Below, piece by piece: positions 25,601 to 37,060 of a DNA stretch of 64,000 nt (within the stretch, counting starts at the first letter, position 1; each line of letters starts with the position of its first letter). Source of the stretch: Monocercomonoides exilis. Taxonomy: Eukaryota; Preaxostyla; Oxymonadida; Polymastigidae. A program made the translations under genes and the position numbers. Below the pieces are notes generated by a model. That model saw nothing but the letters and a program-made list of their open reading frames with translations, made no database searches and was not told where the DNA came from. Location of the stretch: contig LSRY02000016.1 in assembly GCA_001643675.2 (NCBI GenBank), positions 620,001-684,000 on the forward strand. The letters are read 5' to 3'.

Positions 25601-26946
25601 CTTCCTTTTTCTTCATGTTTTCCTCTTTCTTTTCCTCTTTTTCTTTTCCTTCTTCTTTTCCTTCTGTTTTTCCTTCTTCTTTCTTATTTTCCTTTCCATT
25701 CGCTTCTTTTTGTGCATCTTTCACATTGTTTGATGTAACTTTCTCTTCTTTCTCTTTCTCTTCTTTCTCTTTCTCCTCATTCGTTTCTTTCATTTCCTCT
25801 GATTTAATAGCATTCAAATCTTTCTGGTTTTTCTTTTCTCCTTCTTTTTTCTCTTCTTTTTTCTCTTCTTTTTTCTCTTCCTTTTTTTCCTCTTTTCCTT
25901 CTTTTTCCTTCTTTTTCTCTTCTTTTTCCTCTCCATTTTTCTCTTTCTCTTCTTTTTTCCCTTTCTCCTCTGGTTTTTGAAGCACAATAGGAATTGCTTG
26001 TATATTCGGCAGCTGATTAATTAGAGGGGCAGATTCTGTTTGTTCTTTGGCTGAAGAATTAGGCTGAGATGATGATGGAGAAGAAGAAGAAGAAGAAGAA
26101 GATGATGATGATGATGATGATGATGATGAAGCAGAAGCAGAGGAAGATGGATGTGTATCAATGGAAGCTCCTTGAGCTTCTTTCACTGCTTTGTTTTGAT
26201 CAGAACTCACACTTTTCTCTTCCACTTTCTCTTCTTCTTCCTTTTTCTCTTCTTTCTTTTCTTCTTCTCCTTCCTCTTCCTCTTCCTCTTCTTCCTCCTC
26301 TTCCTCTTCCTCTAACACTCTCTTCTCCCTCACTCCATATGTCTTCATCGCATATTCTCTGAAGAACCCTCTCTGCATCGCAAACAGCCCCATCTCTATT
26401 CGGCAGATGTTGACCGATATCGTATCTTCTTCTTTTTCTCCTTCTTTTTCTTTTTCTTTTTCTTTTTCTTTTTCTTTTTCTTTTTCTCCTTCCTCGCTTT
26501 TTTCCTCATTTTTCTTTGTTTTTTCCTGTTCTTTTCCTTTCTCTCCTTCATCTTTCCCTTCTTTCCCTTTCTCTTTCTCTTTCTCTTTCTCCTCTTTCTT
26601 CCGCTCATCTTCTTTCAATCCAACTGACACATTCATCACTCCATCACTTTCTGTGTGTATTCTGTCTTCCTTGTTGTCTCTCTCCTTCAATCTCTTCATC
26701 TGCCTCTTCATTTTGTCCCTTTGCCTACTCATTCTCGCTCTTCTCTTCGTTTTTCTATCATTTTTGCCAATTTTGCTGTTCTGCATTGATTCTTCTGTTT
26801 GTCTCGGGTTTGCTTCGTCTCCTTCACTGAATGCTGAATCAGCTGCGGAAAAGTCCTCAAAATCGCTCTGATTGCTCATCCCTTCGTCCAATGAAGACGC
26901 ATATGACCCAAGCTCTTCACGCATCTTGTCAGCTTTTTCGCCTTCT

Positions 26947-26981
<35 letters not shown>

Positions 26982-27166
26982 CTCTTCCTCTTCTTCTTCT
27001 TCTTCCTCCTCTTCATCTTCATCTGAACTTCCATTGCTACCGTTTCCTTTCCATTTGCCTGTTTTGGATGTTCCCTTGAGAGCAGCAGCAAATTCAGGGC
27101 ATTTCTTCTTCCATCCAACAAACTCCCCTTCACTCAGCAGAAGCTGGCTGTGCTGGCTGACTCCGA
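19644..27166 (-). CDS. Giant low-complexity Lys/Glu/Ser protein, 5' end unresolved
   Basis: One long minus-strand frame (about 2506 aa from the acceptor AG at 27168..27167) ending KKSKQ and TGA. The segment before the first in-frame ATG (26924) is coding-like: QLLLSEGEFVGWKKKC, then GSNGSSDEDEEE and a Glu run. A 5' exon upstream of 27167 is therefore likely; a tiny exon near 27260 with a GTTTAA donor is possible but unproven. Order: acidic N-terminus, a basic patch (RRARMSRQRDKMKRQMKRLK), long (KE)n coiled-coil-like tracts, Ser/Pro runs, more coiled coil (about 1250-1750), a basic region, an acidic region rich in Asp/Glu, and a Ser-rich basic tail. Alternating acidic blocks and KR clusters suggest a nuclear or nucleolar protein. 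I recognise no enzyme domain. Confidence 0.7.
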
Positions 27167-27458
27167 CTAATTTTTAGGGGGGAGGAAATGAAAAGACAAT
27201 AAATATGCATAAAGAAGAAGGATCAACAAATTGAGAAGGAAAGAATGGATTGTGAAAAAGAATGAAAAAGAGCAATTAAACACAGCATTTAAAGCATTGA
27301 ATAGTGATAATAACAGAAACAAATGCGACACGAATTTTAAAAAGAAATTAATAAATAAATAAAAATTTTCGAATATGCACAAGAAAAGAAAAGATAAGTT
27401 TCAAGTGTGAAAAAAAAAAAAAAGAAAAAGAAAAAAGACGAAATGTATCTCTAATGTG
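27167..27458. other. Short spacer, probably containing an intron and 5' exon of the giant protein gene
   Basis: 292 nt, AT-rich, with an A-run near 27410..27425. The CCCTAAAAATTAG acceptor of the minus-strand gene lies at its left edge. No first exon could be assigned with confidence. Confidence 0.4.
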
Positions 27459-29126
27459 TTAACACAAACCAGTGCTTAATGATTCTTCATACAAAGATGG
27501 AGGTGATGATGAGAGAAAATGAGTGATAATGGGTTCTGCATCGCTAAGAGTGAATTTTCCTATCAAAACAGGTGAGAACGATGGGATTGAATGCAGATGC
27601 TCAGCAAATGATGAATCTGAAGGAAGAACAAGAGACTTGAAATGCTTATGGCGAGGGTGTGGGTGTGGAGGAGGTGGTGAATTCACTGAAGGGGTGGTAA
27701 ATGATTGTGAAGAAGATGAACTTGCAGCATTAGCAGAAGGGACAGAAGAACTGACTGTAGATGCAGTTTTAGCTGTAGTTTTAGCTGCAGTTGCGGTTGT
27801 GGTTGTAGATGTTGCTTGTGCACTTCCCTGAGCAGCAGATTGAGAGTACTCCCTCCTCTTCATGTGATAGAAGTGCAGCACATTGTCCTTTGTCACGATC
27901 GACCATATTCTCAGACGCCGATTGAAACGAAATGATTGGATGGATGAATGAGAGGCAGAGGATGAAGAAGATGAAGAAGATGAAGAAGACGAAGTTGATG
28001 GAGAAGAAGATTGTGGCGATAGTGATGATGATGATGACACAAGTACAGCAGCAGGCCTATTATCATTCTCTGATTCTGATTTCTGTTGGAATAGCTTGTC
28101 TTGAACAAGAAAAACTTTCCAGTTGCTTTCTTTCCCAAAGACTACAATAGCTTCTCTTTCAATATCGTCAACTACAATGTCTATTACACTCATAAATACA
28201 TCATAGTCTTCGCCATTTGGATTTGCTTCATCTCCTTCCTTTTTGTCTTGCGCAGGATCGCCAAAGCGAAATATCTTCATTGCAGGTACGTCTGTTCCAG
28301 CACCAAAATCTGCGCGTTGCTCGCTGACATCTATTATTGCTATTTCATTTGCTGAAATCAACCCATAGAGAGTTTTTCCATTCGGGCTAAATATTAACTG
28401 TTTCAATGGTTCTTTGCTTTCTTTCTTGTAGATAAGACGGCACATCCTATCAAAATTTGGTGAAACAGAAGATATACTTGTTTTCTCGAAATCTACAAAG
28501 CTTTCGCTTAGATTCCACATAAATATCCCGCGATCAGTTGCAATAGCGAATATTTCTCTGTAAAAAAAATAAACTCAAGCAAACAAAACAGTAAATTAAC
28601 AAACTCGTGGTTCGGATCCCATGCAAATGCAGTAATTTTGAAAGCACTATCGCAAAAGTGAAGAATTTTTGATGTTCTTTAAGTAAAATAAATTAAAAAA
28701 TATTTTTTTACAAAATATAACCAAGAAATCAAACGTAATCGAATCTAATTCTGTATCAAAAGTTATTTGATGTATCATCAATGTTCCATTTTCGTCTGCA
28801 CTTGCGACAATCGGTGATTCACTTAAATGATTTGAAAAATTACTATTAACAAAATTAATCATATTTGAAAACCTTTCCACGTCGTGAAATTGTAGCATCG
28901 TTATAGCGGATGTATGACAATCAAGTTTCAAATATTTTTTTGATGGTATATGAAAAATCCTAAGAGATTTTGCATAATCAGTATATGCAGAAGATCCTTG
29001 GCCCTTGAACAAAAATGAAGCTGCTGAAATTGCAAATATTGAATTTCCATCAACAAATGAAGGAATTGTTGCGAAATTTCCAAATTTTGTAATTCTATTA
29101 ATTGCCTCAATCACATTTTTACTCAT
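27459..29126 (-). CDS. WD40-like beta-propeller protein
   Basis: Three exons: 29126..28735, 28676..28605 and 28557..27459. They sum to 1563 nt (520 aa) in frame, with donors GTTTGA and GTTTGT. Only this splicing joins the WD-like blocks: HTSAITMLQFHD (about residue 70), SPIVASADENGTLMIHQ, FKITAFAWDPNHE followed by IFAIATDRGIFMWNL (about 145-170), and LKQLIFSPNGKTLYGL (about 205). The C-terminal third has Ser and Pro-rich insertions around another strand-like block (FRFNRRLRIWSIVTKDNVLH). Exon 1 may hide an in-frame 51-nt intron (28872..28822, GTTTTC...AAG). Removing it gives HDVESESPIVASADENG and 503 aa, closer to a normal WD repeat. Scaffold-type proteins of this kind act in many complexes, and I cannot assign one. 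It starts 701 bp from the divergent transporter gene. Confidence 0.75.
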
Positions 29127-29827
29127 TGAAATAATTTGATCATGTAACCATAAAAATCAAAATTGATGTTCATGATAGAAAACTTGACAAGTTAATAAAA
29201 AAAGGAAGATTGAGTGTAATGTGAAATTACAATGTTTGAAATTGATTACGCATTAAGCAAATTTATTGATTTATGAAAAAAAGAAAAAATTGTATTTCTC
29301 TTTTCCAGCGAGTAATTTGGTTTTTTTTATTTTTATGGAAAAATGTAGAACTGGAAAAGCAAGTTTTGCAAATAGTTCGATTTTCTTTCAACGACTCCAT
29401 TCAAACAAAGAAATTAAGGTGTGAAAGTGTTATGAGAATTTAATTATCAATTGTTGCATTTTCACACAACTGAATCAAACATTTGGTTTTAGACAAAAGA
29501 AATCGTATCTTGAAATCATTATCTTTGAAAAAGACAAAGAAAAAATATAATAATTTGAAATTTATTCAACGTAAACCCTGGTTGATTTGAAGAAACAAAA
29601 TTGCAATTTAATTCATTAATTATCCACTTTTAAAAAAAAGATAATTATTCAACAATAAAACATGTTTGAAACTCACTTCCGATTAACATCAAAGTGCAAA
29701 ACGAGCTTCCATTCAGTTTTCGAGCGACAGATGGTTATCAAAATAATGTTTATGAGGAGTTAATATATCCGAAATGATTAATGAAAATTTCGATCTCTGA
29801 GAAATAACATATAATTTTGGAAACAAA
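29127..29827. other. Intergenic region between divergent genes
   Basis: 701 nt of AT-rich DNA between the start codons of the WD40-like gene (minus) and the ABCC transporter gene (plus). It must hold both promoters, but I see no motif that I can name. Confidence 0.5.
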
Positions 29828-32800
29828 ATGCCAGAATATTGCAACGACTCAAGCACAACAGATAGCAGAAAAGGGAACACGGATGGAAAAAATGATTTAT
29901 CAGAACGAGGAAGCAATGTTTCAGGGATATTAAGAGCCAAAAAGCGTCCAAAGAATTATGAGGAACAGAGCAACTTCCTGGCAAATTTTTTGTTCCTGTT
30001 CTTCTTCCGGTATGTGTTCCGGAGGCAGCCGATCATGGACGAGGATGTGTGCGAGATTGCGGAGGAGAACTCCGTTGAGGTTAACTTCCCGAAGGTGAAA
30101 AAGAAGTGGCAGGAGCGATTTCGGGCGTACATGGCAGAGCTTTCAGCATTCAATACTGAGAAGAAAGCATGCGAGCAGGAGGGAAGGAAATGCCAGAGGA
30201 AAGCACCAACGCCACCGTCAATCGTGAGAATAATGGTGATGCTAGGCGGATGGCGGGTGTTCGCATCGCAAATGTTTATTGGATTGACTGCCGTGCCGAA
30301 ACTGGTGAGTCCATTCTTGATGCGGTCATTGCTGGAGGCGCTGGCAGCGAAGAGGGCAAACGACGCAGCGGGGCAGGAGACATCTTTTCCTGTGGGTATA
30401 GCATCAGGGCTTATTGTACTGCCACTTTTCACAGGGCTCTGTGAGGCGAATGGTTATCGATTTATCATCAATATAGCTGGGCAGATACGGACAGGGATCA
30501 GTGGAATGATCTACGACAAGACACTGCACCTGAACATTGCGGCTCAGACGAAAATTGATGTGGGAAAGCTAGTGGCGCTGATCTCGACGGACATACAGAA
30601 CATAACGGATACGCTGATGGATTCGATGGAAGTCTCTCAGTATCCTCCACTTCTTGTAGGGGCATTTATAATGCTGGCCGTTGAAGTTAAATTTTACTCG
30701 TTGATTGCGCTGATTCTAATGATGTTGATCTTCCCGATACAGGGAATGATAACAAGGGAGATGCTGAAAGGGTACAGTCTTTATTTAGAGGCGAACGAGG
30801 AGCGGTTGAAGGCAACGAACGAGATGGTGCAAGGGATTCGGATGGTGAAGCTGGGGGGTTTAGAGTCAGTGTTTCTGGAGCGGATTGAGAAGGCGCGAAA
30901 TGTGCAGCTGAAGCACTCGGCGCACTTTGTGTTTGCGCTACAGATGATGTACTCATCGCTGTCTGCATTTCCGATGTTTCTGGAGTCGATTGTGCTGGCT
31001 TCGTTTTTGAAGGGGGAAGGGATTGCAGAGGAGGAGGTTGTTTATTTTTTTTATCCGATTGAGAGTATTCTGGGGATGTTCACATTTGCCGCTGGGTCGC
31101 TGCCGATGGTGGTGCAATCTGCGGCAATGCAGTTTACGTCTGCACAGCGGATAGGAGAGTTTCTGCTTCTGGAAGAACGAGAAGATTATGTGGAGGAGAT
31201 TTCCGAAAGAGACGAAGAGGAGGAGAATGAGGAAATGGAAGCGGAAGCAGAAACCGAAGAGAGAAGGAAAAGGATAGAAGAAAAAGAGGTGAAACAGAAA
31301 AAGGAGCATTCAGTGATCATCAGGAACGGTACATTCAAATGGCTGGATCCACCAGTGATTCCGCTGATGATTGAAGAGAAAGAGGAGATGGAGAAAGAAA
31401 AGAGAGCAAAGGAGAAGAAAGAGAAGGCAGAGGCAAAGAAGAGAAAGAAGGAGAAGAATTGGAAGAAGAAGAAGGAAGAAGATGAAATGCATCTCCTGGA
31501 AATGAACGAAAATGTGTTTGTCACGTCTTTTCATTCGAACGAAGCAACGGATAAAAGAGTGCGAAACGAGGAAAATGAAAGAAAGGCTGCCGAGAAGTAT
31601 CGATCGAATGTGGCGCTGAGAGATATCAACCTGAAAGTGAAGAAAGGAGAGCTTGTGTTTGTGGTTGGAGCAGTGGGGAGCGGGAAATCATCACTTCTGG
31701 CAGCTATCAGCGGGGACATTGCAAAGGCAGAAGAGTTAGGGGAAGAAGGAAAAGAGACAGAGAAAGAGGAAAAGGAAAAAGAGGGGAAGAAGAAAAAGAC
31801 AGAAGTGAAAGTGAGAGGACGAGTGATTTCGTTTTCACAGACTCCGTGGATCTTCAACGGGACTTGCAAGGAGAACATCCTGTTTGACAGCGAAATGGAC
31901 ACAGAGCGGTACAACGAATGCGTGTCAGCATGCTGCTTGGAGCCGGACTTCGCAGTGTTGGGTGCAGGAGACGAAACGGCCATTGGGGAGCGGGGGATCA
32001 ACCTGAGCGGAGGACAGAAGGCGCGGCTGCAACTGGCAAGGTGTGTGTACGCAGACTCAGAAGTGGTGCTGTTGGACGATCCTTTGTCAGCGGTGGATGC
32101 ACATGTGGGGAAGCGGCTGTTTGAGGTGTGCATTGTGGGGTTGCTGAAGGAGCGGCGCGGAGCTACCGTGGTTCTGGCGACGAATCAGGTGCAGTATGCA
32201 GACCGGGCAGATATGGTTGTTGTGATGGAAGGAGGAAGGATTGTGGCACAGGGGACGAAGAAGGTGCTGGAGGAAAAGGGGATTGACCTGATGCGGCTGG
32301 CGAGGAAGTGGGGGAAGGAAGGAAAAGAAAAGGGGAAGGAGAAAGAGAAAGAGAAAGAGAGAAAAGAGAAAATGGAAGAAGTTATGGAAGCAATGAATCC
32401 GATCACTCGAAAAGAGAAAGAGATTCAAACAACGACAGCAACGATGGTTGTAGAAACCTTCACAGAGAATTGTTTTTCTTCACACTTTTCTTCTCCTTCA
32501 CCTTCACAAACTCCAGGAGATGAGCTTCTTGCATTGGGCATAAATTCCCCAACAGCTATTTCAGAAGGAGAAGGTGAAAGAGAAGGAAAAACAGAGGCAG
32601 ATGCAGAATTCGCGAAAAAAGTGGCGAAGAAGATCATGACTGAAGAGGAACAGATGCTGTCTGGTGTGCCGTGGAGGATCTACTTCGACTATCTTGGGAA
32701 GCTGGGCACTCCTTTGGCGGTATTTGGCTATCTGGTGCTGCTGGTGGTGTGCGAGGGGGTGAACACGCTGAATACGTACTGGATGAACGTCGTGAGCACA

Positions 32801-34600
32801 CCGGAGCTGCTTGCAGGGTTAGGGTTTGACTGGAAGCTGGGGATGATGGGCGTGCTGGCAGTGGTTTTCCTGGGGCTGGTGGTGGTACGGGCAGCGGTGT
32901 TCTCCGCACTTACAATGCGGGCTAACAGGCTGATCCACAACGAACTGGCGACGCATGTGGCGGGTTGTCCTCCGGTGTTCTTCGATACGACCCCCGCTGG
33001 GCGAATTTTGAACAGATTCAGCAGTGACATCACGAAGACAGACACAGACCTGCATGCAACTTTCACGTATCTGCTGCAAACGTGGCTCGGGGTGGTGGGG
33101 ACGTGTGTGGTTGGAGCGATAGACTGGCCTTATTTTTTGGTGTTCGTGGTGGGGGTGCTGGGGCTGTTGCATGTGATTGTGCTGGTGTTTCCGCGGACTT
33201 CGAGCAATCTGACTCGGTTGGAGGATATCATGCGAAGCCCAGTGATGGCTCAGTTCACAGAGACTGTAACTGGGGCAGGGCTGAGCACGATCAGGCAGAC
33301 GAGGAGGGAAGGGGTGTGGGAGGGGCGGTTTGCGGAGAAAGTGAACATGTGGAGCTCGGCATTCGTTCTTGTGAGAGAGGGGATGCAGTGGGCGAACGTG
33401 ATGATCCAGGTGATCTGCTGTCTATTTATGGCTGGAGTGACAGTGCTTGGGTGGTACTACATGAGAGCATCGAGTCTTGGGCTGGCAGTGTCTGCGTCGC
33501 TGAACTTGGGGTGGCAGGGTACGCTTCTTGTAACTATGGGGGTGCTTGTGGAGTCGATGATGACGAATCTGGAGCGGATTCGGTTCTACTCGACAAAGCT
33601 GCCGCAGGAGTCGAAGCGAGTGGAGGTGGAGCCTGCGCCGAGCTGGCCGAGCGAAGGGGAGGTGTCGTTTGAGGATGTGTCGTTCAGGTACCGGCCGGGG
33701 TTGCCGCTGGTGCTGAAGAACGTGTCGTTTAGGATCAAAGGAGGGGAGAAGATCGGGGTGTGTGGGCGGACAGGGGCAGGAAAGACGAGTCTTGTGCAGG
33801 CGCTGTTCCGGCTGGTGGAGCTGGATCCAGAGCTGATGCCGCAGCTGATCGATGTGGAAACCGGGCTGCCTGTGGAAAAACAGAGTCAGTCGTCATCTGC
33901 TCCGCACTCAAGTTGTAGCTCTTGTAATGGTTCGTCATTGGAGCTGATGGAAGAAGGAGGTTACGTTGGAGAGGAGGAGGAGGAGCAGAACAGCGGGCGA
34001 ATTGTGATCGACGGAGTGGACATCTCGAAGGTGGAGCTGGGGCGGCTGAGGAGGTCTATCGCGATCATCCCGCAAGACCCGACGCTGTTTGAGGGGACAG
34101 TGCGGATGAACTTAGACTTAGCAGGCAAACAGAGCGATAAACGGCTGTGGGAAGTATTGGAGCAGGCAGAGATGGGAGATGTGGTGCGGGGGATGGAAGG
34201 AGGTCTGGAGGGAATTGTGGCTGAAGGTGGAGCGAACCTGAGCTGCGGGCAGCGGCAGCTTCTGTGCCTGGCGCGGGCGATTGTTGACGAGTGCAAGATA
34301 GTGGTGCTGGACGAGGCGACAGCAAATGTCGATGCAGAGACAGACAGCAAGATCCAGCACACAATCCGGACTTCGTTTGCGGATCAGACGGAGATAATTA
34401 TTGCGCATCGGCTAAACACGATTGTCGGGTGCGATCGGATTCTGGTGATGGACAAAGGAGAAGTGAAGGAGATGGATACACCGCAGGCACTGATGAAAGA
34501 CCCAGCATCGTTGTTTTCGCAGCTGCTGGCACACTCAGGGCTGGGTGAGAAGGGAGAGGAAGGCAGGAAATACAGCAAAGGAACGAAATATGTGAATTAA
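29828..34600 (+). CDS. ABCC/MRP-type full ABC transporter
   Basis: A single exon of 1590 aa with the family layout TMD1-NBD1-TMD2-NBD2, expected to move conjugated or anionic compounds across a membrane using ATP. NBD1: Walker A GAVGSGKSS (about 613), signature LSGGQ (about 725), Walker B VVLLDDP (about 745). Asp replaces the catalytic Glu here, as is usual in ABCC NBD1. NBD2: Walker A GRTGAGKTS (about 1312), signature LSCGQ (about 1469, Cys at the third position), Walker B IVVLDEA (about 1491), with a switch His in IIAHRLNT. There is no TMD0. A strongly charged insertion of roughly 100 residues (about 455-560) precedes NBD1, and another charged linker follows it. Codons are visibly richer in G and C at third positions than in neighbouring genes. 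Start is the ATG at 29828; stop is TAA followed by TAG. Confidence 0.95.
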   Translation: MPEYCNDSSTTDSRKGNTDGKNDLSERGSNVSGILRAKKRPKNYEEQSNFLANFLFLFFFRYVFRRQPIMDEDVCEIAEENSVEVNFPKVKKKWQERFRAYMAELSAFNTEKKACEQEGRKCQRKAPTPPSIVRIMVMLGGWRVFASQMFIGLTAVPKLVSPFLMRSLLEALAAKRANDAAGQETSFPVGIASGLIVLPLFTGLCEANGYRFIINIAGQIRTGISGMIYDKTLHLNIAAQTKIDVGKLVALISTDIQNITDTLMDSMEVSQYPPLLVGAFIMLAVEVKFYSLIALILMMLIFPIQGMITREMLKGYSLYLEANEERLKATNEMVQGIRMVKLGGLESVFLERIEKARNVQLKHSAHFVFALQMMYSSLSAFPMFLESIVLASFLKGEGIAEEEVVYFFYPIESILGMFTFAAGSLPMVVQSAAMQFTSAQRIGEFLLLEEREDYVEEISERDEEEENEEMEAEAETEERRKRIEEKEVKQKKEHSVIIRNGTFKWLDPPVIPLMIEEKEEMEKEKRAKEKKEKAEAKKRKKEKNWKKKKEEDEMHLLEMNENVFVTSFHSNEATDKRVRNEENERKAAEKYRSNVALRDINLKVKKGELVFVVGAVGSGKSSLLAAISGDIAKAEELGEEGKETEKEEKEKEGKKKKTEVKVRGRVISFSQTPWIFNGTCKENILFDSEMDTERYNECVSACCLEPDFAVLGAGDETAIGERGINLSGGQKARLQLARCVYADSEVVLLDDPLSAVDAHVGKRLFEVCIVGLLKERRGATVVLATNQVQYADRADMVVVMEGGRIVAQGTKKVLEEKGIDLMRLARKWGKEGKEKGKEKEKEKERKEKMEEVMEAMNPITRKEKEIQTTTATMVVETFTENCFSSHFSSPSPSQTPGDELLALGINSPTAISEGEGEREGKTEADAEFAKKVAKKIMTEEEQMLSGVPWRIYFDYLGKLGTPLAVFGYLVLLVVCEGVNTLNTYWMNVVSTPELLAGLGFDWKLGMMGVLAVVFLGLVVVRAAVFSALTMRANRLIHNELATHVAGCPPVFFDTTPAGRILNRFSSDITKTDTDLHATFTYLLQTWLGVVGTCVVGAIDWPYFLVFVVGVLGLLHVIVLVFPRTSSNLTRLEDIMRSPVMAQFTETVTGAGLSTIRQTRREGVWEGRFAEKVNMWSSAFVLVREGMQWANVMIQVICCLFMAGVTVLGWYYMRASSLGLAVSASLNLGWQGTLLVTMGVLVESMMTNLERIRFYSTKLPQESKRVEVEPAPSWPSEGEVSFEDVSFRYRPGLPLVLKNVSFRIKGGEKIGVCGRTGAGKTSLVQALFRLVELDPELMPQLIDVETGLPVEKQSQSSSAPHSSCSSCNGSSLELMEEGGYVGEEEEEQNSGRIVIDGVDISKVELGRLRRSIAIIPQDPTLFEGTVRMNLDLAGKQSDKRLWEVLEQAEMGDVVRGMEGGLEGIVAEGGANLSCGQRQLLCLARAIVDECKIVVLDEATANVDAETDSKIQHTIRTSFADQTEIIIAHRLNTIVGCDRILVMDKGEVKEMDTPQALMKDPASLFSQLLAHSGLGEKGEEGRKYSKGTKYVN

Positions 34601-35317
34601 TAGGGTGTTAGAGAAAGAGAGAGATGAGGCAAAGAGTATTGGCTGGCTTTATGTATTCACACAAACACGAATGAAATGTGCAGAACTGATTTGGAGTGCT
34701 TTTCTGTGTTATCGTTTATTTTGGCAGAAACGATTGGAACTTTTCATGTTCTGGTGCAGCATTCATTCATTTTTCATGTTTCAGTTTTTTTTATTTGTTT
34801 TTACTTTCCTCTTTCTTTCTCTTTACTCTTTTCTTTCATATTGATGGATAGTGTTTCTAATTTTTCTGAAAACAATAAAAAAAAATTATTTTTTGTTTGT
34901 CGAAGCATCATTTTCCATTTTCCGTCATTGGTGTTTGCTTGAGAAGAACTGATGGTGGAAGATTGATCTATTTTAGTATTTTTTCATTTGTTTTTATTGA
35001 ATCGTTTTGGATAAGGTTCTAAGGGTTTTATAAGTTCTGTTTTTAACAACTTTTTTCTGATAAGTTCGTTTTTCAACGTTTTTTTGTTCATAGATGTGAG
35101 GAAAAGATCAATATCCATTTATATTCAAATTTGTTATGTTTTCAAAAGTAGCCTTTTTTTTCTTTTTCCTTTTTGAATTGATATGAAGTGAATTTTCCGT
35201 TTCTTCTGAGTTTTTACGTTAATTATGTGTACGTGGTGATTGAGGCATATTCCGTCTTTGCTGACCAGAAGTTGTTTGTTTTGTGTGTTGCATGTTTTGA
35301 AGATCTTAGTTGGTTTC

Positions 35318-35320
<3 letters not shown>

Positions 35321-35366
<46 letters not shown>
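35321..35366 (+). repeat. (CT)n microsatellite
   Basis: About 23 uninterrupted CT units. Confidence 0.95.
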
Positions 35367-35369
<3 letters not shown>

Positions 35370-35372
35370 CTC

Positions 35373-35373
<1 letters not shown>

Positions 35374-35422
<49 letters not shown>

Positions 35423-35445
35423 CTTTCTCTTTCTCTTTCTCTTTG
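35374..35445 (+). repeat. (CTTT)n and (CTCTTT)n microsatellite
   Basis: Tandem CTTT units followed by CTCTTT units, directly after the CT repeat. Confidence 0.9.
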
Positions 35446-36334
35446 TTTTTTTATTTTTTATTTTTTTTTTTTGAACAAATGAAAACTTTCTTTTTCTAAA
35501 TTCATTCCCTTTTCCCTGTTGTAATTGTTTTCTCAGCCTTTTGGTTAAATTAACTGCTTGCTATTGCGTTTGAGAGTAGGACTCTTTTGCAACGAACGTG
35601 TACTGAGTTTTTCAATGAATAAAAAAGAAATAACATGTGCGAAATATTTTATTCAATGTCTGTTTGTTGGTATGATGAGATGTGCGGTAGGTGTGCCTTT
35701 AAGGGTAGCCCGAAGCAATGGAAAGGAACTGTGAAGAGGAGAGGAGGCGGATGTTTTGTAAATTGTTGAATGTCTCCATGCATGAGAAAAATGAGTTAAA
35801 TATTGAAGATGTATTGGTAAATGGGTATGATACGACCAGTTAAAAAAAATTAATGTTAAAACGATTTCTTTTTCATATTCATATCAGATAAATCATTAGC
35901 TTAATGAAGATAAAGTAAATTTTTTTCATCAATTTTGATTAAAAAAGGAACTTATAATTTTTTCAATTTTTGAATTGTGATAAACAATTATCTTGATATT
36001 CAAGCCCAAATATTTTTATAAATGAGTAAAAATGAAATTTCTTTTAGGGTTAACCCTAATTCATAGAGTTCTGTTGTAAAAACAAGTTAATAGGATTAAA
36101 AAAAAAGCCAAAAAGAAAACATGATTGAATTAAATGATGGACTTGATCAAAGATATTTAAATCTTTAAGATTGTTTTTGTTGGTTGATTATTTAATTTTT
36201 GAATAAAATTTGCAGACTAAACTTTATTAATGAGTTCTTGAAGCCATGTTTCAATACAGTTTTTGTTATTTTCTAGAAAAAAAATCATTTCCGGCCGAAT
36301 GATTCACTTTTGCAGATGTATAAACATGCAATAG

Positions 36335-36769
36335 GTGGAAAACACTGTAAGTGTTTGAAAACCAGGTAGTTGATCACTCGAAATAGTCAGTTTTTTCAAC
36401 GTTAAAGTCCTCTCGATTCATTTTAAATGGTTTTATTTTTGTTTTGTAAGATTTTAGTAAATACTAAATTTTGTGTTTATTTAAAAAAACGTGTGATTTT
36501 AATTAGAAAATTATTATTAATAATTGATCAAAACCATAAAGATGTAAAAATTTGTTGACAAACACAACCACAGCTTGGAAGAACAGTTTGAAAAAAAATA
36601 TTTCAGCAGACATTGAAAACAATTAATATTTCTTTTAACTTGCAACAATAATTTTAGTGAATATACATGCTGCATACCTTTTTTCGAAGAGTGTACATTT
36701 TTTGTGATATATCAAAATTCTTTTGAAAAGTTCCTTTTGTTTTATCATCAAATAAAGTTAAAATTTCAT
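36335..36769 (+). repeat. Left arm of a 435-bp inverted repeat (fold-back element)
   Basis: 435 bp whose reverse complement recurs at 42927..43361. Outer ends read GTGGAAAACACTGTAAGTG here and GTGGAAAACCCTGTAAGTG on the other arm. I compared most of the length and saw almost no difference. No protein is encoded. The arm ends exactly where the hAT element begins. Confidence 0.9.
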
Positions 36770-37060
36770 GTAGGCCTTTGCGACACACTGACTTTGTCAA
36801 ACGGAAACGACAATCCGACCGACAGGGACGTTCAAAACTCTTTTGAGACTTTTCAATTTGGAAAATTTTTAAAATTGGAAAATATTTAATTTCAAATATT
36901 TTTTTAACTCCATTTATTTTAAGAATTTAAAAATGAATAATAAAACATGAAAATGCAAAAAGAATTTTTTTGTTGTCAAATCGACAGATCTTTTCGACTT
37001 GATCATATCTAGATCAGTCTGTCTGTCTAGATCAGTCGGTTTGTCGAGATCATTTGAAAA

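Larger units (their letters stand above)
34601..36334. other. Spacer with microsatellites
   Basis: No gene seen. The first part probably contains the transporter 3' UTR (AATAAA near 34873). Pyrimidine microsatellites lie at 35321..35445. The remainder is AT-rich. Confidence 0.5.

Noticed and set aside
28600-28620. GGTTCGGATCCC, resembling a tRNA T-loop/B-box
   Set aside because: It lies within the exon encoding AWDPNHE of the WD40-like gene, and no cloverleaf forms around it.
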